Shown piece by piece: positions 12,130 to 23,942 of a stretch of DNA of 64,000 nt. A program made the translations under genes and the position numbers. Location: assembly GCA_023634235.1 (NCBI GenBank), contig JAMKCF010000019.1, forward strand, positions 10,929,684 through 10,993,683, read 5' to 3'. The stretch is from Pisaster brevispinus (Eukaryota; Echinodermata; Asteroidea; Forcipulatida; Asteriidae). Below the pieces are notes generated by a model, which was given only the letters and a program-made list of their open reading frames with translations, made no database searches and was not told where the DNA came from. Position 1 is the stretch's first letter; the number at the start of each line of letters is the position of its first letter.

Positions 12130-12768
12130 CAAAGGTGGACACCATGCCTGGTGTTGCCAGAACGGAGCTATGAGGAGAACTCTGCAGTCCTGCTCAATCT
12201 CAGCTAACACCTGTGGGATGATGGAGAAAGGCAGTACTGCATATGCTAGCAGACCAAGCGTTGAGCTCTGGGCCCCTCATGCTGGTTAATTGTCTGTTCA
12301 CTTGTGAGGCAACCAAGTCCACTTGGGGTCCATCAATAGAAGGAACAGTGATTGAGCAACCCACAGGAGCAGAGACCCCTCCGATGGGACAGTCCAGTCT
12401 CAGGAGAGAGCGTTGGCTGTTCCGTTCTACTTGCCTGGAAGATGGACTGCTGTCAGTAATATCCCCTGTTGTGTAACCAGTGGACAAGATCACATGTCAG
12501 TGCACATAGCTGACCTGATCGTGTGCTCCCCTGGTGATTGATGTGTGCCACAACTGTGGCGCTGTTGCATCACACCAGGACTGTTAGTCAGAAGTGACCT
12601 GAGCCCAGGATCCAACAAGTTGGTTGGCAAGAGGTTGCTTCGAGATCGGGAAGTCACCTGTGCCATGCCTCGGGGTACCAGGGGGTGGACATTCGGACAC
12701 CACGACCTGATCATGGTCACTGTAATCCGGGGACCACAATTTCTGTGATTGACATCAGGGATAATCAA
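12130..12768 (-). pseudogene. DIRS-type RNase H region, degenerate
   Basis: On the minus strand, in order and with stops and frame shifts between them, are HQS-x-HTIRSAMCTD-like, GILLTAVHLPGK, PQVDLVASQVNRQL, and VLAEIEQDCRVLLIAPFWQHQ followed by AW. These are the characteristic blocks of the RNase H end of DIRS-like polyproteins (HLPG, VDLFASx-N, KIExDC, LIAPxWPxQxW). A piece near 12280 is deleted between the VDLFAS and YAxPP blocks. The element lies upstream of the reverse transcriptase fragment on the same strand, in the wrong order for a single intact copy, so at least two insertions or a rearrangement are implied. Confidence 0.65.
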
Positions 12769-14209
12769 GGAAGCCTGTTTCTTGGGTCGACCCCCAGCCT
12801 TGGGAACAGAGTTGTGCAGCTTTTAGATCTCGCCGATGGCTTTGAGTCGCTTGACCACCAAATCCATCAATTCCTGCACTATGCCTGCAAAAAAGTCTGG
12901 CCACCTGAGATGGCAAAAAAAAGTGTGTTTGGCACATTTGAATGGCGCACCATTACCAGGGTCGAAATCCTTGCAAACTGATGCAACCATCATGTCAGAC
13001 GAGACCCCCCCCCCCCCCCCCGAGTTCTTTTCACATCGGACAGTAAAGTACACCAAGAGGGGCAAAAGAAAAGAAGTCGATCTCATGACACAGCATGACA
13101 ATAAATCCAGTTTCCTGACAACCTCTTCCAGCTTACAGCGAGACTTGTTACAAATGGAAGATTGGATGACGCAGTCCCTTCGGTTGTCCTTTGCGGAGTC
13201 AGAATGGGTTGGAATAGCGACAAATTTGTCAAAGTCCTCTGAGGAAAAGCAATAATGTTTTTCTTCTCTTTTATAGAAAGCACTCCCTTAATATCGTCCA
13301 TGGCCGGATGAACAAATATTCAATCCAAGGGCATAATGATAAAAATATTGCCTGTCTTGGGTGTCGAGCCTGACCTCTTCTTGAACAATGGACGTTCTGG
13401 AAGAGAGGGCTCTGCAGCGAGAGGGAGATTAAGGATCCGAAACCATGTCACTCTGCTCCAAGTGCAGCTTTGTTTCAGAAACCGATTATCGCTTAACACA
13501 GGTTAACTCGTCCTCTTCCTCAAGGTGGAGTTGCCTGAGTATGGAGGTCGAGATGTCCCCGGGGAGTGAGAGCCACTGAGTGCAGGTGGAGTAGCATCGG
13601 CATGGTGGCCTGGTAATGAGTCCAGATTGGACCCCAGGGGTGCCAATAGATGCAGGCTAATGCCTGGCAGAGATGCCGGAGCACAGCTATCAACCGCACA
13701 TGGTAGTTCCCACTGGCCTGGGGTCACCCAACAATTGCCGTAATGACTGGTGGGTGCAGGCTGTATAGTCTGGCAGGCCGAGTCAGGAGGGCTGAGTTCC
13801 GACTCCCTACACCAGCCAAGTGAGGTTGCTTGGGATTGGAACACCTCCAAAAAGACAGCCCAGGCAATGGGGTCATTGCCCCAGTGGTATTTGCCATGGC
13901 GCAGACAACCTGATGATCCACTTCAGCTTGATGATGAGCAGCGGGATCGATGGCTTTTCTTGGCCGCCATTTTTGGTGTAATGCCCCGGTCGACGCCGAG
14001 GCAAGCCTGGATGACATCTTGGCTACAATGCCCGAGCAATGGGTGAAACCCAAAGGCCGAGGCAGGGCATGTAGAGTGTGATATAGTCCAGGGGAATTCC
14101 TGGCAGACTGCTCCACACCATCGAAACTCATTGACAGCACCCCATTGGCAAGGCAGAGGCAGGTGCTGCAAGGTCAAGCAGGTCGTACAGTAGCCCGTCC
14201 CTGGCCACA
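12769..14209. other. Retroelement-like mosaic, not resolved
   Basis: Less AT-rich sequence continuous with the DIRS-like fragments. Several minus-strand frames of 70-145 codons overlap but none gives a recognisable domain. A 15-base C run lies near 13007. Probably more decayed mobile-element DNA. No gene is claimed. Confidence 0.35.
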
Positions 14210-14245
14210 ATGGTTTCCACCATGGTTTCCACCATGGTTTCCACC
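14210..14245. repeat. 12-bp repeat, 3 copies
   Basis: ATGGTTTCCACC is repeated three times in tandem about 125 bp left of the large 58-bp minisatellite. On the minus strand it reads as repeated MVET. Confidence 0.9.
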
Positions 14246-14368
14246 ATAGTGCCGGGTGCATCAAGCTGTGGAGGGGCAGTTTCTTCAACTGCAGTTGGCC
14301 TGTGGGTGGGCCTGGGGCGGGCACTACGAGCTCCATACAAGAGTCACACTTGGCCAATTGCTCTCATT

Positions 14369-16205
14369 GGTATGGCCTGGCACAGGATGTGTTCCTTGCC
14401 TTACAGGGGTGTTTACCCTTCTGTTGGGTATGGCCTGGCACAGGATGTGTTCCTTGCCTTACAGGGGCATTTACCCTTCTGTTGGGTATGGCCTGGCACA
14501 GGATGTGTTCCTTGCCTTACAGGGGCGTTCACCCTTCTGTTGGGTATGGCCTGGCACAGGATGTGTTCCTTGCCTTACAGGGGTGTTTACCCTTCTGTTG
14601 GGTATGGCCTGGCACAGGATGTGTTCCTTGCCTTACAGGGGCATTTACCCTTCTGTTGGGTATGGCCTGGCACAGGATGTGTTCCTTGCCTTACAGGGGC
14701 ATTTACCCTTCTGTTGGGTATGGCCTGGCACAGGATGTGTTCCTTGCCTTACAGGGGCATTTACCCTTCTGTTGGGTATGGCCTGGCACAGGATGTGTTC
14801 CTTGCCTTACAGGGGCATTTACCCTTCTGTTGGGTATGGCCTGGCACAGGATGTGTTCCTTGCCTTACAGGGGCATTTACCCTTCTGTTGGGTATGGCCT
14901 GGCACAGGATGTGTTCCTTGCCTTACAGGGGCATTTACCCTTCTGTTGGGTATGGCCTGGCACAGGATGTGTTCCTTGCCTTACAGGGGCATTTACCCTT
15001 CTGTTGGGTATGGCCTGGCACAGGATGTGTTCCTTGCCTTACAGGGGCATTTACCCTTCTGTTGGGTATGGCCTGGCACAGGATGTGTTCCTTGCCTTAC
15101 AGGGGCATTTACCCTTCTGTTGGGTATGGCCTGGCACAGGATGTGTTCCTTGCCTTACAGGGGCATTTACCCTTCTGTTGGGTATGGCCTGGCACAGGAT
15201 GTGTTCCTTGCCTTACAGGGGCATTTACCCTTCTGTTGGGTATGGCCTGGCACAGGATGTGTTCCTTGCCTTACAGGGGCATTTACCCTTCTGTTGGGTA
15301 TGGCCTGGCACAGGATGTGTTCCTTGCCTTACAGGGGCATTTACCCTTCTGTTGGGTATGGCCACGGCACAGGATATGTTCTTTGCCTTACAGGGGTGTT
15401 TACCCTTCTGTTGGGTATGGCCTGGCACAGGATGTGTTCCTTGCCTTACAGGGGTGTTTACCCTTCTGTTGGGTATGGCCTGGCACAGGATGTGTTCCTT
15501 GCCTTACAGGGGCATTTACCCTTCTGTTGGGTATGGCCTGGCACAGGATGTGTTCCTTGCCTTACAGGGGCATTTACCCTTCTGTTGGGTATGGCCTGGC
15601 ACAGGATGTGTTCCTTGCCTTACAGGGGTGTTTACCCTTCTGTTGGGTATGGCCTGGCACAGGATGTGTTCCTTGCCTTACAGGGGTGTTTACCCTTCTG
15701 TTGGGTATGGCCCCGGCACAGGATGTGTTCCTTGCCTTACAGGGGTGTTTACCCTTCTGTTGGGTATGGCCTGGCACAGGATGTGTTCCTTGCCTTACAG
15801 GGGTGTTTACCCTTCTGTTGGGTATGGCCCCGGCACAGGATGTGTTCCTTGCCTTACAGGGGCGTTTACCCTTCTGTTGGGTATGGCCCCGGCACAGGAT
15901 GTGTTCCTTGCCTTACAGGGGTGTTTACCCTTCTGTTGGGTATGGCCCCGGCACAGGATGTGTTCCTTGCCTTACAGGGGTGTTTACCCTTCTGTTGGGT
16001 ATGGCCCCGGCACAGGATGTGTTCCTTGCCTTACAGGGGTGTTTACCCTTCTGTTGGGTATGGCCCCGGCACAGGATGTGTTCCTTGCCTTACAGGGGTG
16101 TTTACCCTTCTGTTGGGTATGGCCCCGGCACAGGATGTGTTCCTTGCCTTACAGGGGTGTTTACCCTTCTGTTGGGTATGGCCCCGGCACAGGATGTGTT
16201 CCTTG
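14369..16205. repeat. 58-bp minisatellite, main block, about 31.7 copies
   Basis: The unit contains GGCCTGGCACAGGATGTGTT, CCTTGCCTTACAGGGG, a variable trinucleotide and TTTACCCTTCTGTTGGGTAT. Units differ mainly at two places: CCTGGCAC versus CCCCGGCAC, and GGGGCATT, GGGGTGTT or GGGGCGTT. The GCAT type fills the left-centre and the CCCC type the right end, as expected from local homogenisation. Since 58 leaves remainder 1 on division by 3, each plus frame cycles through all three reading phases, so one stop-free unit makes three overlapping frames of about 670-715 codons. These are not genes. The array continues after the inserted element, at 17056. Confidence 0.97.
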
Positions 16206-17055
16206 CAAGGGCGTCGATGGGTGGGGGACGGGGGGGGACATGTCCCCCTCACTTTTTAGACTGGAGGGGACAGCATATCAGATGTCCCCCCCACTTTTTG
16301 ATCGACTGTTCATTAGAAATATGCAACAAAATAAAAGAAACACCATTTTCTTGTTAAAAAAAGAATAGCGAACCACGCACAGAATGGTATTTTGGGCCTA
16401 TTTCCGTTTCTATAATACAGACATTAGACGAGAAGTTTCGTCCAAGACATGAACGCCAAAATCCCGCTTACATACCTTGTTAGCATTCAAGTTATGGGTC
16501 GTTTGTAAATGCAATAATTCACGGTACACGATCCCTCCACAAAGCTAAAGGAAGTCTGTGTGTGCGCGCCACGTGCAAATGTATTACATTTTGTTACAAT
16601 CGCACAAGGCAAAAAATGTAGTATAATCCATTATAAATAAAATAAATAGGAGCAGTTTGGTGTTATTACTTTTTATTCTAAAAACTAAATATAAATTAAA
16701 ATAAAAGAAAAACGAAAGAAGAAACAAAAACATCAAAAACTCTCAATTTTACTGAATAATTTGTCGCAATGTGGTTACAATTAAAAAGAATTGTGAATAT
16801 GATATTTGTATTTGATAGAATTTCGGTTTTACATAAGGGAAACCCAGGCCCAAACCCCATTTCGGATGATGTTATTGGTCACCACCCCCCCCCCCCCCTG
16901 TAACTCGCCTCCTGGTCAAACAAAAAATAGGGAACAAGTGTAACACAGAAAGTAAATGTAAAAGTAATGGTGTGGGGTGCAAATAATGTAAGATGTATTT
17001 TTGCAAGACTTGCTCGCCCGTCCCCCCTACTTTTCAGTAGCGATCGACGCCCCTG
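16206..17055. mobile_element. hAT-like non-autonomous element inserted in the minisatellite
   Basis: Left end CAAGGGCGTCGAT and the reverse complement of the right end CAGGGGCGTCGAT differ by one base. They are flanked by perfect 8-bp direct repeats GTTCCTTG at 16198-16205 and 17056-17063. Removing the element and one repeat restores an uninterrupted 58-bp unit in phase. An 8-bp duplication and CA-G-type ends fit the hAT superfamily. The 850-bp interior has no transposase, so it would depend on an autonomous relative. Confidence 0.88.
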
Positions 17056-17212
17056 GTTCCTTGCCTTACAGGGGCGTTTACCCTTCTGTTGGGTATGGCC
17101 CCGGCACAGGATGTGTTCCTTGCCTTACAGGGGCGTTTACCCTTCTGTTGGGTATGGCCCCGGCACAGGATGTGTTCCTTGCCTTACAGGGGTGTTTACT
17201 CTTCTGTTGGGA
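17056..17212. repeat. 58-bp minisatellite, right remnant, about 2.7 copies
   Basis: The same unit as at 14369-16205, of the CCCCGGCAC type found at the right end of the main block. The last unit carries a C-to-T change (TTTACTCTTC) and breaks off at GTTGGG. It is the part of the array stranded by the hAT-like insertion. Confidence 0.95.
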
Positions 17213-18768
17213 GGGCCTGTGTACACTGACCAGGGAAAGGGTGGGAAAAGTCCCTTAACCGGCCAGCGGAACCACCAGCTCCTGCAGACCTCGGTGGATG
17301 TGGGTGTTGGGCGGGAGACTGCTGATGCAGTAAAGGACTGTCACTGGTGCAGACCAGAGGGCTCAAGTTGTCCAAGAGAAGTTAAGGTACTTCCAGTTAC
17401 AACAGACTCAGTCCTCCCCAACTTACAAGAATTACTCATTCTTACCCTTCAAAAACACTATCAAGATTAACAAAACTTAACTCTACGTAAATTACTGTAT
17501 GTGTTAATCAAAACTTAGCAATTTTTGAACCAACCAAGCCGAAAAGACGAAAAATTAAGGAACTTGATGATGACAACGTTACCTCCTTCAGCCAAGAGAA
17601 AAAGAAGTCACCAATGCAGCATGTATGTCACAAGGGGCTGTGAGTAGGACAGCAGAGGGCGCTATTGTGGGTGTGTGTGTGTTAGTGAAAAATTCTTAGC
17701 ATGAGGATTTATGCAAATGTAGTATTCGCTGTACAGGTAAGTAGAGTGTCTGTAGACTCAAGATTTACAAAATACTCCCCCAACTTGTCCTATGACTTCA
17801 TTGTACCAATGCACAGAGCTATACTTGTTATTGTAAAAAAATTCTAAAACGTCTATTTTTTGCTATAAAAACAGCATGGCCAAGGGTAAAAACATCAACT
17901 TTCACTTCACACAAAAGCAAGAAACTGCAGTTTCTCAAAAAAAAAAAAAAAATGTCAGGCACGGCAAGCCTTTGTACTGTGTTTTTCAAGATTCAACGGC
18001 ACAGATGAGAAATGAAAAACAAATCAATTAGCTGAGATCAGCTAAAAAGTTGAAAAGGTCTGAACAAAAAGATGACAATAAATAGTTTGACTTACTGATC
18101 CGGAGATGTGGTCATCATCCATGGCTTTGCTATCTAATCAGGAGGACATCTCATTTCTGCATGAGTGCAACTGGCTTGCTGACTGCCTTCAGCTGAGGAA
18201 GAGGCGACACCACGGTAGAGATGCTTTCAGCAGTATGTCCGAGTCTCAACTCCATTGACATGACCCACATTCTTCTGCAAAGTGGATAAGGTCAAATGTA
18301 ACAAAGTCAATCAATAGCCAGGTTTTTGGTTGGGGTATATGGACAAGGTCCCCGCAACAAAAATTGCCATACACATCTGCTGCCCACTCTCCCCCCCAAC
18401 AATAGTGTTTTACCTATACAGGGAATTTGTAAGCAACCTTTTGATTAACGCTCTTTGAAATAAATTAGACAAAATTGTTATCCCCTGAAAGAAATTAATT
18501 TCAAGTCAAAGTAGCCTTCTTTCCAGAATTGTATGACTGGTACACGCGTCACATTTTTGATGACTAAGACGCAAGTAAAATTTTCAATGACTTGAGAACA
18601 CAACTCCAGAGTTGTATGACTCTGACTCGAGTCACTTTCTTGATGACTAAAACTTGAGTCACATTTTCAATGACCTGAACTCGGACTCCACCCAAGAGAC
18701 TCAAGACTCGAACTTGAATGCGAGGACTGGGACCTGGACTTGAGGAATGAGAACTTGAATACAACAAT
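17213..18768. other. Non-coding; imperfect GACTCGAGTCA-type repeats at the right
   Basis: No gene found. Between about 18530 and 18720 the phrases TTGTATGACT, GATGACTAA and ACTTGAGTCACATTTT recur irregularly, forming a short degenerate repeat. Confidence 0.45.
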
Positions 18769-20097
18769 CAGTGAACGATTTCCCTTGTATCGCATCGCAT
18801 TTTGCGATGCAATTGGAGCGATTTGCGATGCAATTTTACAAAGTGCATCGCACAATTTGCGATGCAATTTGCGAATTGCCTTTTATTTAGCGTGACGTCC
18901 GACAACCTAAGACTAGAGCAAGGGAAACAATCATTTCGCGCACGACGCCGCGCTGTGATCCACATTCCCCCACACATGATGGGTCGATGGAAGCAGCATC
19001 GGTAGGGTTCGAAATTAGCGGTCGCCAAATGCGAGTGAAAACAGCGGCGTGCGAGTCAAAACCCTCCCTTAGTAGCCCGCCAGGCTAGTCAAAAAATTGT
19101 TCCTTTTCACAATAAATGAGGGGTACAGTTGTAAAATCCCAAAGAGAGATTATTTTTAAGTTCACAAAATGGTTTAGCAAGTCTTGATATTTTCTAGATT
19201 TAATGTGACCGCGATCGCGATCGTTCAATTCATAGTAAACACGCACGCACTTCCCTTAACCACATGGTAGTGAGTAGCCAACGTTCGCCCGCACGCACAC
19301 AACACATGGTAGTATTATTGTTCAGTACAACAGCAGGTCCAAAGTCCATCCTAACCAACATTCCGCACGCTGTGATTGGCCCGTCAATAAATTCATATTC
19401 ATAAGGAAGCTTGGCTAGCCTCCAACTCCATACACGTTCACGAGTCGAGTAAAGAATTGCTGCACAACGCGGCGCACGCCCGTGGATTCTGTACTATACA
19501 CAGTGTTGGGTTCAGGCTATTCAAGCATCGACAACTTTTGCCGATAGAGGGCGTTGCAGGGCAAAGTTCATTGAATTTTTTCTCAATGTGCGTCGTCTAT
19601 CGATCGTTAACACGAAGATTTCATTGCAAAAGAAGTTCTATAAAACCGATTCTCAAATTACAAATCCATGAAAATGGTTGTTGATGAAAACAAGTACTAT
19701 TTAGGGCAGAAAAAAGGGGGATAAGATCGTTTAAAAAAAATAAAAAAAATCAGAAAGTTTTTTTTTTTTTTTTTTTTTTTTTTACGCTACGAAAACCGTG
19801 TGCATTTAATACACGTCAAAAAAAAGTTAAGGGAATAGGCCTTTTTCATATTAAGTTTTGGAGCGTCTTATTCTTTAATTATAAGACATTCTGAAAGTAG
19901 CCTTGGCCTGAAATTAAGCCTTAAAAAACACAAATAAACCTGTGTCACAGGGTTAAATTTTCAACAATATTTAGGCATTTTAAAATTTGCTATACAAAAT
20001 TTATGGACTGCTATGCAATATTTTGAGATTGCTATGCAAAAAAAAAAATTGCATAGCAGTTTTGCTATGCAAAAATTTGGGACCAAATCGTTCCCTG
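18769..20097. mobile_element. Possible hAT-like element with subterminal short repeats
   Basis: The left end reads CAGTGAACGATTT and the reverse complement of the right end reads CAGGGAACGATTT. Just inside the left end TTGCGATGCAATT-like words recur four times (18797-18880), and just inside the right end TTGCTATGCAA-like words recur on both strands (19985-20075), as in hAT subterminal motifs. The flanking 8-mers (ACAACAAT and ACAATGCA) match poorly. GGGTTCGAAATTAGCGGTCG at 19008 resembles the end of another hAT family, so the interior may be nested. No transposase frame is present. Confidence 0.45.
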
Positions 20098-22708
20098 ACA
20101 ATGCATTTCCTTTTTTTTCAAGGTGGGAAATCATTGTGTTCACCACAAGCTTAATTTAATACTTTTAAATTGTTGTATTTATATTAAAAATGATTTACTA
20201 CTGCTTCATGCCTGCTCTTATGTTTTCATGTTTATCAAACCGAAACAAATAGTTTTTTTAAAAGCAATGGAAATCGTAAAATTTTACAACTCTGAGGGCA
20301 GCATCATTACTGTCTGTTTTCTATTTGGACTTACCAATTGTCACACTCTTGTCGGTATTTCTCTGCAGATGTTTCAACACACAGCACACCATGAACTGAT
20401 CGCTTCAGCTACCTCTTCTGTAAAACAAAACATTGAAAATAAAATCAGAGTAAAGGAGTCGTCAAGCTAACAAACCCTTGCAATACAAACATTAACAAAA
20501 TAGTCTTTATTGAAGTTGGGGGAAAAACACAAGTCTGTAACCACGTTAAAACAGTTTAAAATTCCAAGATATTTGATACGCTCCAGTGCAAAATTTGTTA
20601 ATGTTCAAAAACATCCAATGATGTCACAATTCAACATATGAATCTGTATTTTTTTGTGCTGGGAATATTTTCAGTTCATCATTCCTGAATTTCCTTGACA
20701 GTCAATCTAAACGGTGTTGATTTCGACCCAACAAAGTCCTGTGAGAAATGTACTAAACAAATTTCATGGTTGACATCTTATGACGTCATATTTCAAGTAG
20801 GCTCTGAAAGAGAACAAATAAAATAACATTTTAAATCATTTAAAAGGTAGGGTCTTTGTTTGGTAATGACCCCGAAAAAAAATGGGTAATTTTTTTTTCA
20901 AAAGCTGGCTTGTTTTGAAGATGGTAATGATAGTAAGCATCCTGCAAAATTATTTTGTCTGAAGTGGCCAAATTGAATCAACTAAAGAATGTCAAAAAAT
21001 TTCAAATCTCCAAAGATTGCCTGCAGGTAATTTTTGGAAAAATTCTGTGGTGTTCGTTTGAATGCTGCCCTCAATACAGCCAGAGTATGGTTGGTGACCG
21101 CTGTCACTTCACTTATTATGGATGGACTCAACGTTCTTGATGACAATACATGTATCGTGACAGTTTTGCGCTGTTTTCTTAATAAGTAGGCACTGTATTC
21201 AACTAAATCTTTCACAGGTGACTTTTAATGTCTCTTTTTTCAATTTCCCTATAAATCAGTATTCATTTACCAAAACGAACAAGACCCTATTTTTAACATG
21301 AGGTTAGACACTCACATTGTATTTTCCATTTTCTGAAGGACTGTGAAAACAAAAATAAAATAAAAATCTGAATCTGACCTCTGAGCCTCTGTTTAATGTT
21401 TGAGTGCTCAGCCTCCCATTGGCAGGGCATCTTAATGTTTGAGGTCTTTACCTTGGAGCTTGTAAAACTAAGACGACTGAAATGAAAATAGTACTAAATT
21501 GCTCAGTTACCTTTTACTTGTACAAGTCAAGGCAAAGTGTCAAGTTGAATGGATCCATCTGGTGGCTCCCTACAAAGTGAAAATCAATAAAAGTCTAATA
21601 AATACACATGGCTGAACAAAAAGGTATTGTGCAGAATATCAACTGAAATCATGTTTACAGCTAAGGTCAATTGAATGAGGACAAGTCAAAAACAGCTAAA
21701 GTCTTCAAAGTCATTGTGAAGTAACAGATAGCAGTGGAACTGTCCACTGCTAACTATTGGACTTACAGATGCATGTGAATTAGCATCAAAGTTAGCAAAA
21801 TATGGTGTGAACATACCCATTTGAGTGCTTCAGTCAGTCCAGAGCCAGGTGCAGATTAAGGGTGGGGCGCAGCAGGTGCGCCCCGCCCCTTTTCGTATTT
21901 TTTTTCGACTGAAAATAAAAACAAACGAAAGGTAAATAAAACGCATTTTTAAATATAAAATGGGCATAATTATTGATCTTTAACTGCAGTGTAAAACCTC
22001 ACCACTATTCTTTTATTCCAACAAATTCCTCTTCACTTCAAGTACGAAGCTTGATGTTTGAAACTTTGTATGGTGTGGAAAATAAGAAACTTTATTTGCA
22101 AACTTGCAGGTACAACAATATTAAAAGCAAAACAAATTGTTTAAAATGGAGATAAAAACAGACAAAACAAGTGTCGCTCGATCGCTTCAAACAATTCATC
22201 CTATAGGCAGAACTGTAGACCCAGGCACAGTAACCATTTTAAAATGTTTTACCTCACCTCCCTGAACACCTCCCCCTTCCATGTTGAACAAAAAGAATGA
22301 CAAAGTTCAGACACTTGATAAGTTTACTTTGAAAAACATAAAAACACATGTACTTCACTTTATTTGTTACATCACAAACATGAGTACAAAGAGCTGATTT
22401 AATAAAGAAATTACAAGGATAACAATACTCCAAGACATTATAACAATGGAATTTATCACTATCTCATTTTGAAAAGGCACACAAACATTTTAGAGTTGAA
22501 GAATGACACGATTCACACATAGCACATGACACAGAATATACATGTACATCATCATTTATTTGTCAAATCACACATTAATTCAGAAGTAAATATTTTTAAA
22601 AATTCAAAGGACAAAAAAATAAAAGTAAAGCTGAACGAAAGTTACCTGTATCTGATTTCACAAAGGAATTGAACTTAGTTGAGAATGGCATACATTTAGT
22701 TCAGAAAC
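20098..22708. other. Non-coding, nothing firmly recognised
   Basis: AT-rich, with several short frames but no domain. A short GC-rich inverted patch (GGGGCGCAGCAGGTGCGCCCC) near 21866 could be a repeat end. No RNA gene seen. Confidence 0.4.
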
Positions 22709-22846
22709 AGGACCCAATTTCACAGAGCTACCTGCCAAAATACCATTTTATAAGTACCATCTTTGACCATATCCTCTTCATTTTTTGCTTAGCAGAGAAT
22801 TCTTAGCAATATTTTCAACTTTTAAAGTAGCTTTATGATATTGGAC
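22709..22846. mobile_element. Short MITE, 'CCCAATTTCATAGAGCT' family, diverged
   Basis: It begins ACCCAATTTCACAGAGCTAC and contains the family landmarks TGCTTAGCAGAGAATTC and AGCAATATTTTC. It ends with AAAGTAGCTTTATGATATTG, the inverted counterpart of the start. Better copies lie at 47890-48232 and 48838-48984. Confidence 0.6.
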
Positions 22847-23249
22847 CACACACCGACCCATGCATCCCAAATTTAAAAACAAGCAGTTAGTTTAGATCAA
22901 TGCTAAATTGAAAACTGAATCGCACTGGTCAGTTGTTTCATTTGACCCGTTCACCCTCTGCCTAAATTTGAATAAATTTCAAAAATGTTTAACATTTGTT
23001 ATTTACAATGATTTCACGCAATGGTTACAAATAAAGTCAGCTAAAATATCACAGAAACAATTTTAAAGAACAAATTATTACATCAAAGCATAAGTTGGAC
23101 ACAAGTTGTAACAAGTTCAAAAATAAGACATTTCATAAACATGGTTCAACAAAACAAATAAAGATGTTTGTTTTAATTTGTTGTAACTTTGTGACTCAAA
23201 AACTAATTCAAAGGAAAAATATATATCCAGACAATCATCATCAGCATCA

Positions 23250-23942
23250 CTGATCAATTCCCCCTTCACTTTGTGTCAGGCATGATGATGGTACATGTAT
23301 GTCTTGTTCCATATCATCAGTTTATTGAGTTCATCAGAGATTAGGGCATCACTGTTTTGACCATGGTTTGGTACGTACACCCATGGTTCACCTTCTCATC
23401 AGTTGGGACCCAAATGACTTGGCTGGCCAGTAGACAGTGCCCAGCTAGTTGCAGCCATCTTCATACTATCTTGTTGGTGAACTTGGGGATGTTGCCATAG
23501 AGTTCTTCATTGGTCACTTTATGAATTCAGCTGATGGTCATCCGGAGTATTCAAGTGTAGCAGCCAACAAGGGACATGGCCAGCCGAAGTCCAAGTTTCA
23601 CATCTGTAAAGGAAGATTGTCTTGATGATTGCTGCTCTGAAGACTTTCTTCTTCAGTCCTCTGGAAAGGTTGGAGATCCAGATACTCTTCATATCATATC
23701 AGATGTTGCCATAGAGTTCTTCATTGGTCACTTTTTGAATTCAGCTGATGGTCATCCGGAGTATTGAAGTGTAGCAGCCAACAAGGGACATGGCCAGCCG
23801 AAGTCCAAGTTTCACATCTGTAAAGGAAGATTGTCTTGATGATTGCTGCTCTGAAGACTTTCTTCTTCAGTCCTCTGGAAAGGTTGGAGATCCAGATACT
23901 CTTCATATCATTGACTGCTTTCCAGGAAAGACCTCTACGCAC
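23250..23942 (-). pseudogene. Non-LTR retrotransposon C-terminal fragment
   Basis: Minus-strand translation gives NLSRGLKKKVFRAAIIKTIF followed by LYRCETWT, the post-reverse-transcriptase motif (LKxRVFRAAxxSxLLYGCETWTL) of many LINEs. Further down come pieces like VTNEELYGN and KFTNKIV, and a block resembling RRLQLAGH, all in LINE order. Frames are broken. Part of the sequence is tandemly duplicated (23491-23916). Confidence 0.65.
23491..23916. repeat. 213-bp tandem duplication inside the LINE fragment
   Basis: The segment starting GTTGCCATAGAGTTCTTCAT at 23491 starts again at 23704. The two copies are nearly identical, differing by for example TTTATGAATTC versus TTTTTGAATTC and TATTCAAG versus TATTGAAG. 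Near-identity points to a recent duplication or an assembly artefact. Confidence 0.9.

Noticed and set aside
14210..16368. Three overlapping plus-strand frames of 667-715 codons rich in Cys, Trp and Leu
   Set aside because: They are the stop-free 58-bp minisatellite read in three phases. Since 58 mod 3 is 1, one open unit opens every frame. No start context, splice logic or domain supports a protein.
18761..20105. Target-site duplication around the 18769-20097 element
   Set aside because: The flanking 8-mers ACAACAAT and ACAATGCA agree at only four positions, no better than expected by chance alignment.
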